This document shows positions 1 to 8,003 of a stretch of 64,000 nt of DNA, one piece after another; position 1 is the stretch's first letter; every line of letters starts with the position of its first letter. The stretch is taken from NCBI GenBank assembly GCA_019359505.1, contig JAHHHD010000021.1, positions 1-64,000 of the forward strand, in the 5' to 3' direction. Below the pieces are notes generated by a model. It made no database searches, was not told where the DNA came from, and worked only from the letters and a program-made list of their open reading frames with translations. Position numbers and translations under genes: made by a program. This stretch comes from Drouetiella hepatica Uher 2000/2452. Lineage in GTDB: Bacteria > Cyanobacteriota > Cyanobacteriia > Elainellales > Elainellaceae.

Positions 1-126
1 TAAGGCGTTGCAATTAGAATGTGACGTTTTGCATTGGCACTGTAAAGCGCTGCAATTAGAATGTAATGCTCTACATTGGCACTGTAAGGCGCTGCAATTA
101 GAATGTAATGCTCTGCATTGGCATAG
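1..126. repeat. 42-bp tandem repeat, three copies
   Basis: Three direct copies of a 42-bp unit lie at 1-42, 43-84 and 85-126. Each contains TGCAATTAGAATGT and, near its end, CATTGGCA. The copies differ at a few positions, and the array may continue to the left beyond the window. There are no variable spacers, so it is not a CRISPR array. Function unknown. Confidence 0.8.
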
Positions 127-159
127 TAGACCTCTTGCAGATTAAAGTTTTGGGATTAG

Positions 160-277
160 TAGGACTTACGCACTTGACGCTTAAAACCTCGATCCCCCCT
201 AGCCCCCCTTAAAAAGGGGGGAACCTCTGAAGCCCCCTTTTTAAGGGGGTTGGGGGATCTCTTCTGCGTAAGTCCTA
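160..277. mobile_element. MITE-like element (family B), copy 1
   Basis: It is bounded by the perfect 13-bp inverted repeat TAGGACTTACGCA / TGCGTAAGTCCTA and flanked by the 5-bp direct repeat ATTAG (155-159 and 278-282). Removing it with one ATTAG restores the GGATTAGGTTTAG stretch of repeat family A. The interior is a C-rich/G-rich hairpin (CCCCCTT / AAGGGGG). No transposase is encoded, so movement in trans by a full-length relative is inferred. Confidence 0.65.
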
Positions 278-313
278 ATTAGGTTTAGTGGGGCTGCACC
301 CCGACTAAACCCA

Positions 314-466
314 AGAGGATGTTTGAAAAGTATTAAATGTTCTGCATTCGCCCCCCAACCCCCCAATTCTGGGGGACTTTCGAGCCAATTTTTGTTCAAA
401 GTCCCCCAGAATTGTAGGATTTAGGGGGCGGTTCGGGTAACGATTGGCACTTTTCAAACATCCTCT
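314..466. mobile_element. MITE-like element (family F) with an 18-bp terminal inverted repeat
   Basis: The perfect 18-bp inverted repeat AGAGGATGTTTGAAAAGT (314-331) / ACTTTTCAAACATCCTCT (449-466) encloses a nested palindrome. The interior resembles the GGGGGACTTT repeats (family E) at 1122-1193 and 32963-33037. It separates ACTAAACC from AATTTGC, which are nearly adjacent in the intact family A copy. It has no coding capacity. Confidence 0.6.
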
Positions 467-543
467 AATTTGCGATCTACTGAATATACAAAGTTCAATA
501 TGTAAAATTAACGGAGTGGGTTCATCCTCAATAGAGTAGAACT

Positions 544-1041
544 ATGGCAAGAAAATCTAAAGGATTTGGCGAACTGTTGAACTCACAGCAGCGCATCAAA
601 GGACAGCAGGAGTCGATGGATAAGCTAGCCGAAAGGGTAAAACAGGGATATTTGAAAGACATCGTGGGGGGTGTGGTCAGGAATCCCAAAGGCGAAGTTA
701 AAATGTCGGAGGTGCTACAAGCCTTTGTTGAGCCTCATTTGGACTTTGCCGCGACCAAAGAGCAGCGGCAAAAATTATTTGCGATCGCCATTCTTGCCTG
801 GAATTTGGCTCTCCTTTCTGAAGAGCAACAGCAGAAAGAAATGGAGGATATCATTGCTCAAATGTCGATGGGGAAAGATCGTCAGGCAGAACAAGATATC
901 AGAGAAATCTTAGAAGAATTGACGGAGCGTAAGCGCAGGCTTTTCCCCAATCATCGGCGATACATCCTCGATTTTGATGTTCGAGAAACCCGTAATGACT
1001 TTCACCTCTCGGTCATTTCTTCACCAACGCCAAAAAATTAA
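544..1041 (+). CDS. Hypothetical protein, 165 aa
   Basis: I do not recognise this family. The protein is soluble, strongly charged and probably all-helical, with no signal peptide or membrane segment. The middle and C-terminal parts contain long charged stretches (for example EEQQQKEMEDII and ILEELTERKRRLFP) that could form a coiled coil. The ATG at 544 is the first in-frame start after the repeat stack and lies in AT-rich upstream DNA. The gene is isolated: repeats lie on both sides and the next gene downstream is a glycosyltransferase. Its uninterrupted length makes it likely real, but no function can be assigned. Confidence 0.65.
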   Translation: MARKSKGFGELLNSQQRIKGQQESMDKLAERVKQGYLKDIVGGVVRNPKGEVKMSEVLQAFVEPHLDFAATKEQRQKLFAIAILAWNLALLSEEQQQKEMEDIIAQMSMGKDRQAEQDIREILEELTERKRRLFPNHRRYILDFDVRETRNDFHLSVISSPTPKN

Positions 1042-1121
1042 AAATCATGACTTTACGCAGGCGCTACAGTTGGCTCATCAGAAAACTTTGGTGGAATGGC
1101 ACTGAGACAACAATCCGATCT

Positions 1122-1193
1122 GCCCCCCAGCCCCCAATTCTGGGGGACTTTGAATGGCTCGGAAGTCCCCCAGAATTGGGGGATTTGGGGGGC
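1122..1193. repeat. Palindromic repeat (family E), copy 1
   Basis: An imperfect inverted repeat starts GCCCCCCAGCCCCCAATTC and ends with the complementary GAATTGGGGGATTTGGGGGG. The same arms occur at 32963-33037 and inside the element at 314-466. After two of the copies the flank continues AACTGTCAACT, so the repeat unit extends past the hairpin. Confidence 0.7.
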
Positions 1194-1349
1194 GAGAAAA
1201 CTGTCAACTCAGATAGGTTCATACTTCAATTCAGCAACGCCGCAACTCTCATGATATTTGTACGTCAAAGTTGAGTAGAAATTTACTTCTGATCCCTTTC
1301 ATGACAACAATGTAGGGACAAAGAACAGGGCTTAGTGTGCGGAGTTTCC

Positions 1350-2357
1350 ATGAGTACATCAGTGTTTCCAGACGGATCAAGACAGGCGATCGCTCTTCCC
1401 TCTGCCCAAATTTCCATCGTGGTTCCGGTGTACAACGAGGTCGAGAGCCTGCCGCGCTTGATTGAGGCGATCGCTTCAACACTCCAGAACAATCGCCTTA
1501 ACTATGAAATTATTTGTGTAGACGATGGCTCCACGGACGGTTCGGCCGATCTGCTGCGGCAAATTGCAGGCGATCGCACTGACCTAAAAGCCGTGCTGCT
1601 CCGTCGCAACTATGGGCAAACGGCAGCCATGGCTGCCGGATTTCACCATGCCACAGGTCAGGTGATGATTACGCTGGATGGCGATCTACAAAACGATCCG
1701 GCAGATATCCCCAGACTTCTGGAAAAGCTAGACGAAGGCTACGACTTGGTGAGCGGCTGGCGAGTGCAGCGACAGGATGCCGCTCTGACTCGACTCCTGC
1801 CCTCCAAAATTGCCAACTGGCTCATCGCCAAGGTGACGGGCGTCAATATTCATGACTACGGCTGCTCCCTCAAAGCCTATCGATCGGAGTTGGTCATGGA
1901 CATGAACCTCTATGGGGAACTGCATCGGTTTTTACCTGCCCTGGCATTTATTGAGGGAGCCAGAATTGCTGAAATTCCGGTACAGCACCATGCGCGTAAG
2001 TTTGGGCAGAGTAAGTACGGCTTGGGGCGCACCTTCCGAGTCGTGATGGATTTATTCACCATCTTCTTCATGAAGCGATTTTTGACGCGCCCCATGCATG
2101 TTTTTGGCCTATTCGGACTGATCGCAATGCTGCTAGGAATGGCAGTTGGCGTTTACCTGACTTTCCTGAAGCTGACTCTGGGAGAAGATATTGGCAACCG
2201 TCCGCTGCTGATTTTGGCAGTCGTCCTGTTCCTAATGGGCATCCAGTTGTTGAGCTTTGGTCTGTTGGCAGAGCTTTCAATGCGGACTTATCACGAGTCG
2301 CAAAACCGCCCCATCTATCGGGTGAGGGAAGTGATTGGCTCGAAGCTAGAGCACTAG
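1350..2357 (+). CDS. GT2 glycosyltransferase, DPM1/GtrB-like, with two C-terminal membrane helices
   Basis: Family 2 glycosyltransferase of the polyprenyl-phosphate-sugar synthase type, expected to move a sugar from a nucleotide donor to a lipid phosphate at the cytoplasmic membrane. The N-terminal GT-A domain has ISIVVPVYNEVESLP, the VDDGSTDGS nucleotide site and the metal-binding LDGDLQNDP. The ending has two hydrophobic helices (starting around VFGLFGLIAMLLGM and LLILAVVLFLMGIQ), as in GtrB/DPM1-like proteins. I chose ATG 1350 (MSTSV) over the GTG at 1335. It may act in lipopolysaccharide or exopolysaccharide modification. Sugar and acceptor cannot be read from sequence, and it is transcribed towards hpt. 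Confidence 0.85.
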   Translation: MSTSVFPDGSRQAIALPSAQISIVVPVYNEVESLPRLIEAIASTLQNNRLNYEIICVDDGSTDGSADLLRQIAGDRTDLKAVLLRRNYGQTAAMAAGFHHATGQVMITLDGDLQNDPADIPRLLEKLDEGYDLVSGWRVQRQDAALTRLLPSKIANWLIAKVTGVNIHDYGCSLKAYRSELVMDMNLYGELHRFLPALAFIEGARIAEIPVQHHARKFGQSKYGLGRTFRVVMDLFTIFFMKRFLTRPMHVFGLFGLIAMLLGMAVGVYLTFLKLTLGEDIGNRPLLILAVVLFLMGIQLLSFGLLAELSMRTYHESQNRPIYRVREVIGSKLEH

Positions 2358-2401
2358 CGGCAGCTAGTGGTTTGTTGATTGTTAACTGACGTGTTGATGT
2401 A

Positions 2402-2449
2402 GATGGGTAGATGGGTGGATGGGTGGATGGGTGGATGGGTGGATGCGGG
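2402..2449. repeat. 8-bp tandem repeat, six copies
   Basis: Six consecutive octamers of the type GATGGGTG (first GATGGGTA, last GATGCGGG) lie between two convergent genes. Just downstream, ACTCATCTACTCATCTACC is partly complementary, so the array could fold back on itself. Confidence 0.75.
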
Positions 2450-2505
2450 TTCCCAATTACTCATCTACTCATCTACCCCCTCACCCGCCAACTATTAACT
2501 AACCA

Positions 2506-3036
2506 TTAGTTCTCTTCCTCGATCGCATAAACAGCACCAAGCTGGCGATATTTTTGAGCAAAGTCGGTGCCATAGCCCACGATAAATCGATCGGGGACAG
2601 CCATGCCCAAATAGTCGATCGCTACGGCAACTTTGCGGCGATCGGGTTTATCCATCAGGGCACAGAGCTTCAGCGATGCAGGTTGATAGGTCTGCAAATC
2701 TGCCAGGATTCTGGCGGTGGTGGTCCCTGTGTCAATAATGTCTTCCACGACAATCACATCTTGATGGGCGATCGCTTCTGGCCCTAAGCCCATGACTACA
2801 GAAACGGCACCTGAGCTGACGGTTGCAGTACCATAGCTCGATGCTTGAATGAATTCGATCGTCTGGATTGGAGTCTGCATGGCTCTGACCAGATCGGCAG
2901 CAAACATAAATGCACCCTTGAGCACCACCACAATCACGGGATGGCGATTGGCATAGTCTTTGTCAATATCCTGCGCCAATCGCTGGACTGCTTCAGCAAC
3001 GTCTGCGGCAGAGATGAGCAGAGTGAGAGATTCCAT
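2506..3036 (-). CDS. hpt: Hypoxanthine phosphoribosyltransferase
   Basis: Purine salvage enzyme that makes IMP (and GMP) from hypoxanthine (or guanine) and PRPP in the cytoplasm. The 176-aa length is normal for bacterial HPRT. The PRPP-binding signature VIVVEDIIDTGTT, the VVLKGAFMFAADL loop and the C-terminal DRFIVGYGTDFAQKYR segment are all present. The start ATG at 3036 gives the usual short N-terminus. The gene lies just downstream of the cysteine-repeat secreted protein on the same strand, with a short gap that may reflect co-transcription but no obvious functional link. Confidence 0.93.
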   Translation of the reverse strand: MESLTLLISAADVAEAVQRLAQDIDKDYANRHPVIVVVLKGAFMFAADLVRAMQTPIQTIEFIQASSYGTATVSSGAVSVVMGLGPEAIAHQDVIVVEDIIDTGTTTARILADLQTYQPASLKLCALMDKPDRRKVAVAIDYLGMAVPDRFIVGYGTDFAQKYRQLGAVYAIEEEN

Positions 3037-3048
3037 GATCGGCGATCG

Positions 3049-3558
3049 CTAACGGGACGTGGGGTTGCTGGCAGTTGGGGTAATGGTTCTGACCTCCCGA
3101 CAGTCCGGTACCCAGCCCTGAGTATCCTGATGGCGTGAGGTGGTAAACGCCACGTCGCCCTTATTATTCAGGCACTCGTAATAAACAGCCTGAACTTGAG
3201 GAGGCGTGCTGTCTCGGTAGCCAATTTCTCGGCAGTTGTCTAGGGCATCCGCAACCGATTCGCTGGTGGTAGTCAGGGCAATGTTGCCGTTGCCGTCATA
3301 GCACTGGTAGTAGGTGGCGCGCGCCTCTGCCTCAGAGAGGTAAGGCACTTCTCGACATCCCATCTGCCAGCCGATCGTCTCTTGGGGGTTAATGGTGACG
3401 TAGGCAATGTTGCCGCTGCGATCGTAGCAGTCGTATCGAATGATCTGCTGAGCTGAAGTCTCTGTCGTTTCAGCGTTAGCCTGCGTCGGCACAAAGCCAA
3501 TGCCTCCCGTGACGGCAAAAAGGGCGATCGACACAACAGATTTAAGATTTATAACCAT
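3049..3558 (-). CDS. Secreted protein with three cysteine-pair repeats
   Basis: Unrecognised family. A Sec-type signal peptide (IALFAVTGGIGFVPTQANA) would direct it to the periplasm or thylakoid lumen. The mature part consists of three roughly 40-residue repeats. Each has an aromatic-containing stretch before a first Cys (RYDCYDRSGNIA, YYQCYDGNGNIA, YYECLNNKGDVA) and a second Cys in a CRE motif (GCREV, NCREI, DCREV). Six cysteines in three matched pairs suggest one disulphide per repeat, which is an inference. It ends just before hpt on the same strand and is divergent from the sigma-like gene. The repeated architecture makes a binding or structural role more likely than catalysis. Confidence 0.75.
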   Translation of the reverse strand: MVINLKSVVSIALFAVTGGIGFVPTQANAETTETSAQQIIRYDCYDRSGNIAYVTINPQETIGWQMGCREVPYLSEAEARATYYQCYDGNGNIALTTTSESVADALDNCREIGYRDSTPPQVQAVYYECLNNKGDVAFTTSRHQDTQGWVPDCREVRTITPTASNPTSR

Positions 3559-3764
3559 GGGTTCCTCAAGACAGCTCTAACTTATTTTTTGGGTTTGACT
3601 TATTTTGCTGGTTTATCTAATAAAAATCCGGTCTAATTGACCTAAATCGGCACACCCTAGCCACTATTTTTACAATAGGTCGATCGCTTGTCGATGATCT
3701 GGGTTGAACATGGGACAATCATGATCTTTAATGCGCTGTTTCAGGGTTCCTCAAGGGGGGGTAA

Positions 3765-4415
3765 ATGAGTGAACTGGATATCCAACTTCGGCAGCTAGTC
3801 AAAGAAGCCTGTAGTCATCCACCCGGCAGTCCGGCACGGCAGCGGCGGCTGACTCAGGTGATCCGGCTGTCGTCGGGCAAGCTGTGGCGCGAAAGCGTTG
3901 CCTACTATCAGGATGCGGTGCAGCAGACCTGGGTGTATTTTTGCCAAAATGTCTGTGAAGCCAAAACGGGCGATCGCTATGACCCCGATCGCAGCAGCGT
4001 TTCCACCTGGCTGAATGCCTATCTGAGACGGCGGCTCCAGGACTTTTATATTGACGGGCAAAAGCAGCAGGCGACTCGTGCAACGGGCTTGGCAAGGGGA
4101 TCGCGATCGGGCGAAACAGGCGAAGTCATTGACCCGATCGATAACTTGGCTGCCCAGCCTGACGTGCCGCCTATCCTCCAGGAAGTGAAGACCTGGGCAG
4201 AATTGGATGTCACGGGCGAGCTGCAACGGGTACACATTGAAGGGTATCCTCGAATCAATTGCCAAATGCTGATTTTGCGAAGGCTGCCTCCAGAAACCGG
4301 GTGGAAAGAGCTTGCTGCCGAGCTGGGTCTGTCGGTTTCGACGCTGAGCAGCTTTTATCAGAGACAATGCTTGCCGCGTTTGCGTAAATTTGGTCAGTCG
4401 GAGGGATATCTCTAA
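3765..4415 (+). CDS. Sigma-70-like (ECF-type) factor, first gene of a CHAT-CHASE2 operon
   Basis: A 216-aa protein that reads as a divergent sigma factor. Residues about 40-95 resemble region 2 (YYQDAVQQTWVYF, then STWLNAYLRRRLQDFY). The C-terminus has a region-4-like helix-turn-helix (WKELAAELGLSVSTLSSFYQ) that would contact the -35 box. Between them is a hydrophilic linker. It starts at ATG 3765 after a G-rich stretch and is followed 27 bp later by a DUF1822 gene, then by CHAT-CHASE2 and DUF928, all on one strand. In this family context it is usually annotated as a sigma-70-family protein. That it transcribes its own operon is a guess. Confidence 0.75.
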   Translation: MSELDIQLRQLVKEACSHPPGSPARQRRLTQVIRLSSGKLWRESVAYYQDAVQQTWVYFCQNVCEAKTGDRYDPDRSSVSTWLNAYLRRRLQDFYIDGQKQQATRATGLARGSRSGETGEVIDPIDNLAAQPDVPPILQEVKTWAELDVTGELQRVHIEGYPRINCQMLILRRLPPETGWKELAAELGLSVSTLSSFYQRQCLPRLRKFGQSEGYL

Positions 4416-4442
4416 AGCACTGGAGGACAAAGAGCTTTTACC

Positions 4443-5390
4443 ATGACCTACACTACCTCGTCTGCACTACCGCTTCCCATTACTCGTCGAGCGATCGCCC
4501 TGGCAGACCAGTTTGCCCACCGACATCCCGCCGAAAAAGCCGCTCAAGTCCGGCTGAATACGCTGGCAGTCTGCGTGATGAACGACTACTTGCAAATGAT
4601 GGGCATTGCCGCCGATCCCTCAGGCAGCGATAGCTGGAATCCGGTGAGCCAGCTTTGTGCCGATGTTGCCGATCTAGAGGTTTTGGGCGTGGGCAAGCTG
4701 GAGTGTCGTCCTCTCTCAGTCAACAGCATTGGTCAGACGAGCGATGTCTGCAACGTGCCGCCCGAAGTGTGGGAAGACCGGATTGGCTATGTCGTGGTGC
4801 AAATTAATGAAGCAGCTCAAGAGGCAAGTCTTCTAGGCTTCACAGAACGGGCGATCGAAGCACTGCCCCTGAGCCAATTGCGATCGCCCGAAGCGCTGCT
4901 GGATCATCTCGATCGGTTGATGCATCCGGTGACTGCCGCCTCAAGAGTGGCGAACCTCAGCCAATGGCTACAGAATATCTTTGAAGAGGGCTGGCAGACG
5001 GTGGATGCCTTGCTCAATCCTCCTAACCTTGCCTACGGCTTTCGGGGCATAGACTCTGCGGCTTCCCAGGATCGTTCGCAAAGCCTCCGCCGCGCTAAGT
5101 TGATTGACCTCAACATTCAAATGCCTAACCCTGTAGCGCTCGTGGTGGAACTGACTCCAGACGCTGAACAGACTGCCATTTGCCTTCAGGTTCATCCCAC
5201 AGGTACGACCTATTTGCCTCCAGATTTGCGGCTGGCTGTGCTGGATGAGGCGGGAGCAATCTTTTTAGAAGCTCAGTCTCGCGGCACAGACAACTACATT
5301 CAGCTTCAGTTTAGCGGTCACTCTGGCGAGACTTTTCAGGTACAGGTGGCGATCGCCGATGCCAGCGTCATAGAATCCTTCGTGATTTAG
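4443..5390 (+). CDS. DUF1822 family protein
   Basis: A 315-aa soluble protein of the cyanobacterial DUF1822 family, function unknown. Signs of the family are the N-terminal LPITRRAIALADQFA and NTLAVCVMNDYLQMMGI, and the C-terminal beta-rich half (ALVVELTPDAEQTAICLQVHP, LPPDLRLAVLDEAG) ending in FQVQVAIADASVIESFVI. There is no signal peptide or membrane segment. It lies 27 bp after the sigma-like gene and about 46 bp before the CHAT-CHASE2 gene, so co-transcription is very likely. A role as partner or inhibitor of its neighbours is only inferred from linkage. Confidence 0.85.
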   Translation: MTYTTSSALPLPITRRAIALADQFAHRHPAEKAAQVRLNTLAVCVMNDYLQMMGIAADPSGSDSWNPVSQLCADVADLEVLGVGKLECRPLSVNSIGQTSDVCNVPPEVWEDRIGYVVVQINEAAQEASLLGFTERAIEALPLSQLRSPEALLDHLDRLMHPVTAASRVANLSQWLQNIFEEGWQTVDALLNPPNLAYGFRGIDSAASQDRSQSLRRAKLIDLNIQMPNPVALVVELTPDAEQTAICLQVHPTGTTYLPPDLRLAVLDEAGAIFLEAQSRGTDNYIQLQFSGHSGETFQVQVAIADASVIESFVI

Positions 5391-5436
5391 CCCAGTCGTT
5401 TAGGTGATTCTATCCAAAAGCCGTGAGGAAGCCTCG

Positions 5437-7974
5437 ATGGCAGGTAAATTAGCTGTCCTAAAATTTGGTGAGGGGAGCCTTGAGACGGGCTTTCCGGTAG
5501 CGCTGCAAATCAGTGAAGAGCAAGTTAGCGAAGAGCAAATCAGGCAGCAGGATACGCTGCGCCCTGGCTTAGCCTACTATCCTCTAGCCGAAGTGGCAGG
5601 AAAGCTGCCCCCTGCGCCCGATCTGCTGCGCTACTATCAGCACTGGCAGTCAACCTATCGGCAGTTGGGAACCCAAACTCGTCTAGAAGCCCCCAAAGCG
5701 CAGGTGACAAACGTCTCCATGCTAACGGACTGTCAAAGCGCTGCCGAGGCGCTGAGCGATCGCTTCAACACCTGGCTGCGTTCAGAGTCGTTTCGTCCTT
5801 TACGAGAAAAATGGCTAGAGCTGCTGTCCCCCCAGGATTCAATTCGGGTGATTTTGCAAACTGACGATTCGCTGCTGCAACGGCTGCCCTGGCAAACCTG
5901 GGAGTTGAGCGATCGCTACACCCAATCTGAATTTGCCCTCAGCCTGCCCAGCTACGAGCAGATTGGCAAAACCCCTAACGTCAAAGATCGGCTAAAAATT
6001 CTTGCTATTTTGGGCAACAGTCAGGGCATAGATATCCAGAGCGATCGGGCTTTGCTGGAACAATTGCCTGATGCCGACATTCATTTTCTTGTAGAGCCTC
6101 AGCGTCAAGAACTCACCGATCAGCTCTGGGCGCAGCCTTGGGACATTCTGTTTTTCGCAGGGCATAGCAAAAGCGACTTGATCCCTCCTCCCCTATCAAC
6201 TCCTGACTCCCGCCTCCCAACCCCCGACTTTCCCACGCCCGACTCTCCCTCTGCCGACCTCGGTCGCATCTTCATCAACGCCACCGACAGCCTCACCATT
6301 CGTCAACTCCGGTACGGACTCCGCCAAGCCGTCGAGCGCGGACTGAAGCTGGCAATTTTCAACTCTTGCGATGGTCTGGGTCTGGCGCGCAACTTAGCAG
6401 ATTTGCAGATTCCCCAGATGATTGTCATGCGTGAACCTGTGCCCGATCGCGTGGCGCAGGAGTTCCTTAAGTCATTTCTCTCAAGCTTTTCTCAGGGCGA
6501 ACCGTTCTACCAATCCGTGCGTCAGGCGCGAGAACGTCTACAAGGTTTGGAAGATCAGTTTCCTTGCGCGACCTGGCTGCCCATCATTTGTCAGAATCCG
6601 GCAGAGGCTCCACCGACCTGGAAGCAGTTAATGGGGCAAAAGTTCACTGGGCAAAAGTTCGCTGGGCAAAAGTTCATTGGGCAGGATGTCTCGCTGGCAT
6701 CCGAGGGGACGATCGCCCCGCTTCAAGACTCGTCCAGAGCCGCACCCCAAAAATCAACCTCGCCCGTCTTCCGGCATTTACGCCAAGCCTCAAAAGTGCT
6801 GATCTCCGGTCTGCTGGTGACGGCAGCGCTGACGGGTCTGCGTTATGCCGGATTTTTGCAGCCCTCAGAGCTACAGGCATTTGATGCATTGATGCGGCTG
6901 CGTCCTGCCGAGTCTGAAGATTCCCGTCTGCTGATTGTCACCATTAACGATCGGGAAAAACAGCAGTATGGCGGGGTATCGCCCAACGGCGATCGCATTT
7001 CATTAACCGATCGCTTCCTCGATCAGCTTCTGACGCGGCTAAATCAGGCTCAGCCCAGCGTCATCGGGCTAGATCTGTATCGAGACTTTCCGGCAGAGCC
7101 TGCCGTAGCTCAACAGTTTCGGCAGCAGCAGATTGTTTCAGTCTGCAAAGCCCAGTATCCCGGTGAGGTAGGCATTGCTCCTGCCCCTGATTCTCCGCCC
7201 AATCAGGTGGGCTTTAGCGACTTTGTTGCCGATAGCGATGACAAGCTCCGCCGCCACCTGTTGGCAATGACCACGCCCTATATTGATCCCGATGCGCCTT
7301 GTACCGCTGCCTATGCGTTTAATCTCCAAATTGCCTCACGCTATCTGTTGACGCAACGCCTGCCCATGCTAGGCGCTCCCGATACCGATCTGCGATTTGG
7401 CAAAACTGTCTTGCGGCGGCTCAAAGCCCGGACGAGCGGCTACCAACCTGTTGACGATCGCGGCAACCAAATTTTGCTGAACTATCGGTCTACGCCGTTC
7501 CTCAGCCTATCGCTCACGGATCTGCTGTCTGGCAAAGTCAACCCCAGCATCATCAAAGATCGGATTGTGCTAGTGGGTGTAGCGGCTGAAAGCAGCACAG
7601 ATTTCTGGGATACGCCGATCGATCCGCATATGCCGGGAGTCGTGGCGCAAGCCCACATGGTGAGCCAAATCGTCAACGCTGCGTTGGAGGGGCGATCGCT
7701 GCTCTGGGTCTGGTCATGGCAAGAGATTCCCTGGATTTTGGGCTGGGCGCTGTGGGGTAGTCTTCTAGGCTGGCGACTGCGATCGCCTCTGCGTCTGAGC
7801 CTAGCTATTTCTCTGAGTACGCTAGCGATCTGCGGCATCTGCTGGGGGGTGCTGCTTCAGGGTGGCTGGATTCCGTTGATTCCTGCCCTGCTGGCACTGG
7901 CGATCGCCAGCATCATGCCCCTTTTCATTCGCTTTCCTCTCAAACTTGCCCGGAATCGCCATTTCTCCTCTTGA
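5437..7974 (+). CDS. CHAT protease domain fused to a CHASE2 sensor, membrane-anchored
   Basis: A two-part protein of 845 aa from ATG 5437. The GTG at 5404 would add 11 residues. Residues about 90-400 form a CHAT (caspase-like) domain with His243 in FFAGHSKSD and Cys311 in IFNSCDGLGLA, the expected catalytic dyad. Residues about 395-410 hold a threefold GQKF hexapeptide repeat. After one hydrophobic stretch near VLISGLLVTAALTGL comes a CHASE2 domain, normally an extracytoplasmic sensor (LRPAESEDSRLLIVTINDRE, FLDQLLTRLNQAQPSVIGLD, IVLVGVAAESSTDFWDTPID). The C-terminus has three membrane helices, with no kinase or cyclase attached. The layout suggests an envelope signal controlling a cytoplasmic protease; the substrate is unknown. 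Confidence 0.88.
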   Translation: MAGKLAVLKFGEGSLETGFPVALQISEEQVSEEQIRQQDTLRPGLAYYPLAEVAGKLPPAPDLLRYYQHWQSTYRQLGTQTRLEAPKAQVTNVSMLTDCQSAAEALSDRFNTWLRSESFRPLREKWLELLSPQDSIRVILQTDDSLLQRLPWQTWELSDRYTQSEFALSLPSYEQIGKTPNVKDRLKILAILGNSQGIDIQSDRALLEQLPDADIHFLVEPQRQELTDQLWAQPWDILFFAGHSKSDLIPPPLSTPDSRLPTPDFPTPDSPSADLGRIFINATDSLTIRQLRYGLRQAVERGLKLAIFNSCDGLGLARNLADLQIPQMIVMREPVPDRVAQEFLKSFLSSFSQGEPFYQSVRQARERLQGLEDQFPCATWLPIICQNPAEAPPTWKQLMGQKFTGQKFAGQKFIGQDVSLASEGTIAPLQDSSRAAPQKSTSPVFRHLRQASKVLISGLLVTAALTGLRYAGFLQPSELQAFDALMRLRPAESEDSRLLIVTINDREKQQYGGVSPNGDRISLTDRFLDQLLTRLNQAQPSVIGLDLYRDFPAEPAVAQQFRQQQIVSVCKAQYPGEVGIAPAPDSPPNQVGFSDFVADSDDKLRRHLLAMTTPYIDPDAPCTAAYAFNLQIASRYLLTQRLPMLGAPDTDLRFGKTVLRRLKARTSGYQPVDDRGNQILLNYRSTPFLSLSLTDLLSGKVNPSIIKDRIVLVGVAAESSTDFWDTPIDPHMPGVVAQAHMVSQIVNAALEGRSLLWVWSWQEIPWILGWALWGSLLGWRLRSPLRLSLAISLSTLAICGICWGVLLQGGWIPLIPALLALAIASIMPLFIRFPLKLARNRHFSS

Positions 7975-8003
7975 AATACATTATATTACACCGTAATACA
8001 GCC

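Larger units (their letters stand above)
128..483. repeat. Short palindromic repeat (family A) broken up by two other repeats
   Basis: The left end AGACCTCTTGCAGATTAAAG and the internal stretch GATTAGGTTTAGTGGGG match the intact copy at 56017-56095 read in reverse complement. Here the copy is split by a second element at 160-277 and a third at 314-466. It resumes at 467 with AATTTGC, then runs into GCGATCTACTGA, the terminal sequence of another repeat family (D). A stack of non-autonomous elements is the simplest reading. Confidence 0.6.

Noticed and set aside
1-126. CRISPR array from the repeated units
   Set aside because: The copies are directly adjacent, with no spacers and with differences within the unit, so it is a simple tandem repeat.
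1047-1274. Plus-strand frame of 75 codons
   Set aside because: It consists largely of the family E palindrome, so it reads as chance coding through a repeat.
3795-4430. Minus-strand frame of 211 codons
   Set aside because: It is the antisense of the sigma-like gene, which has clear domain motifs and operon context.
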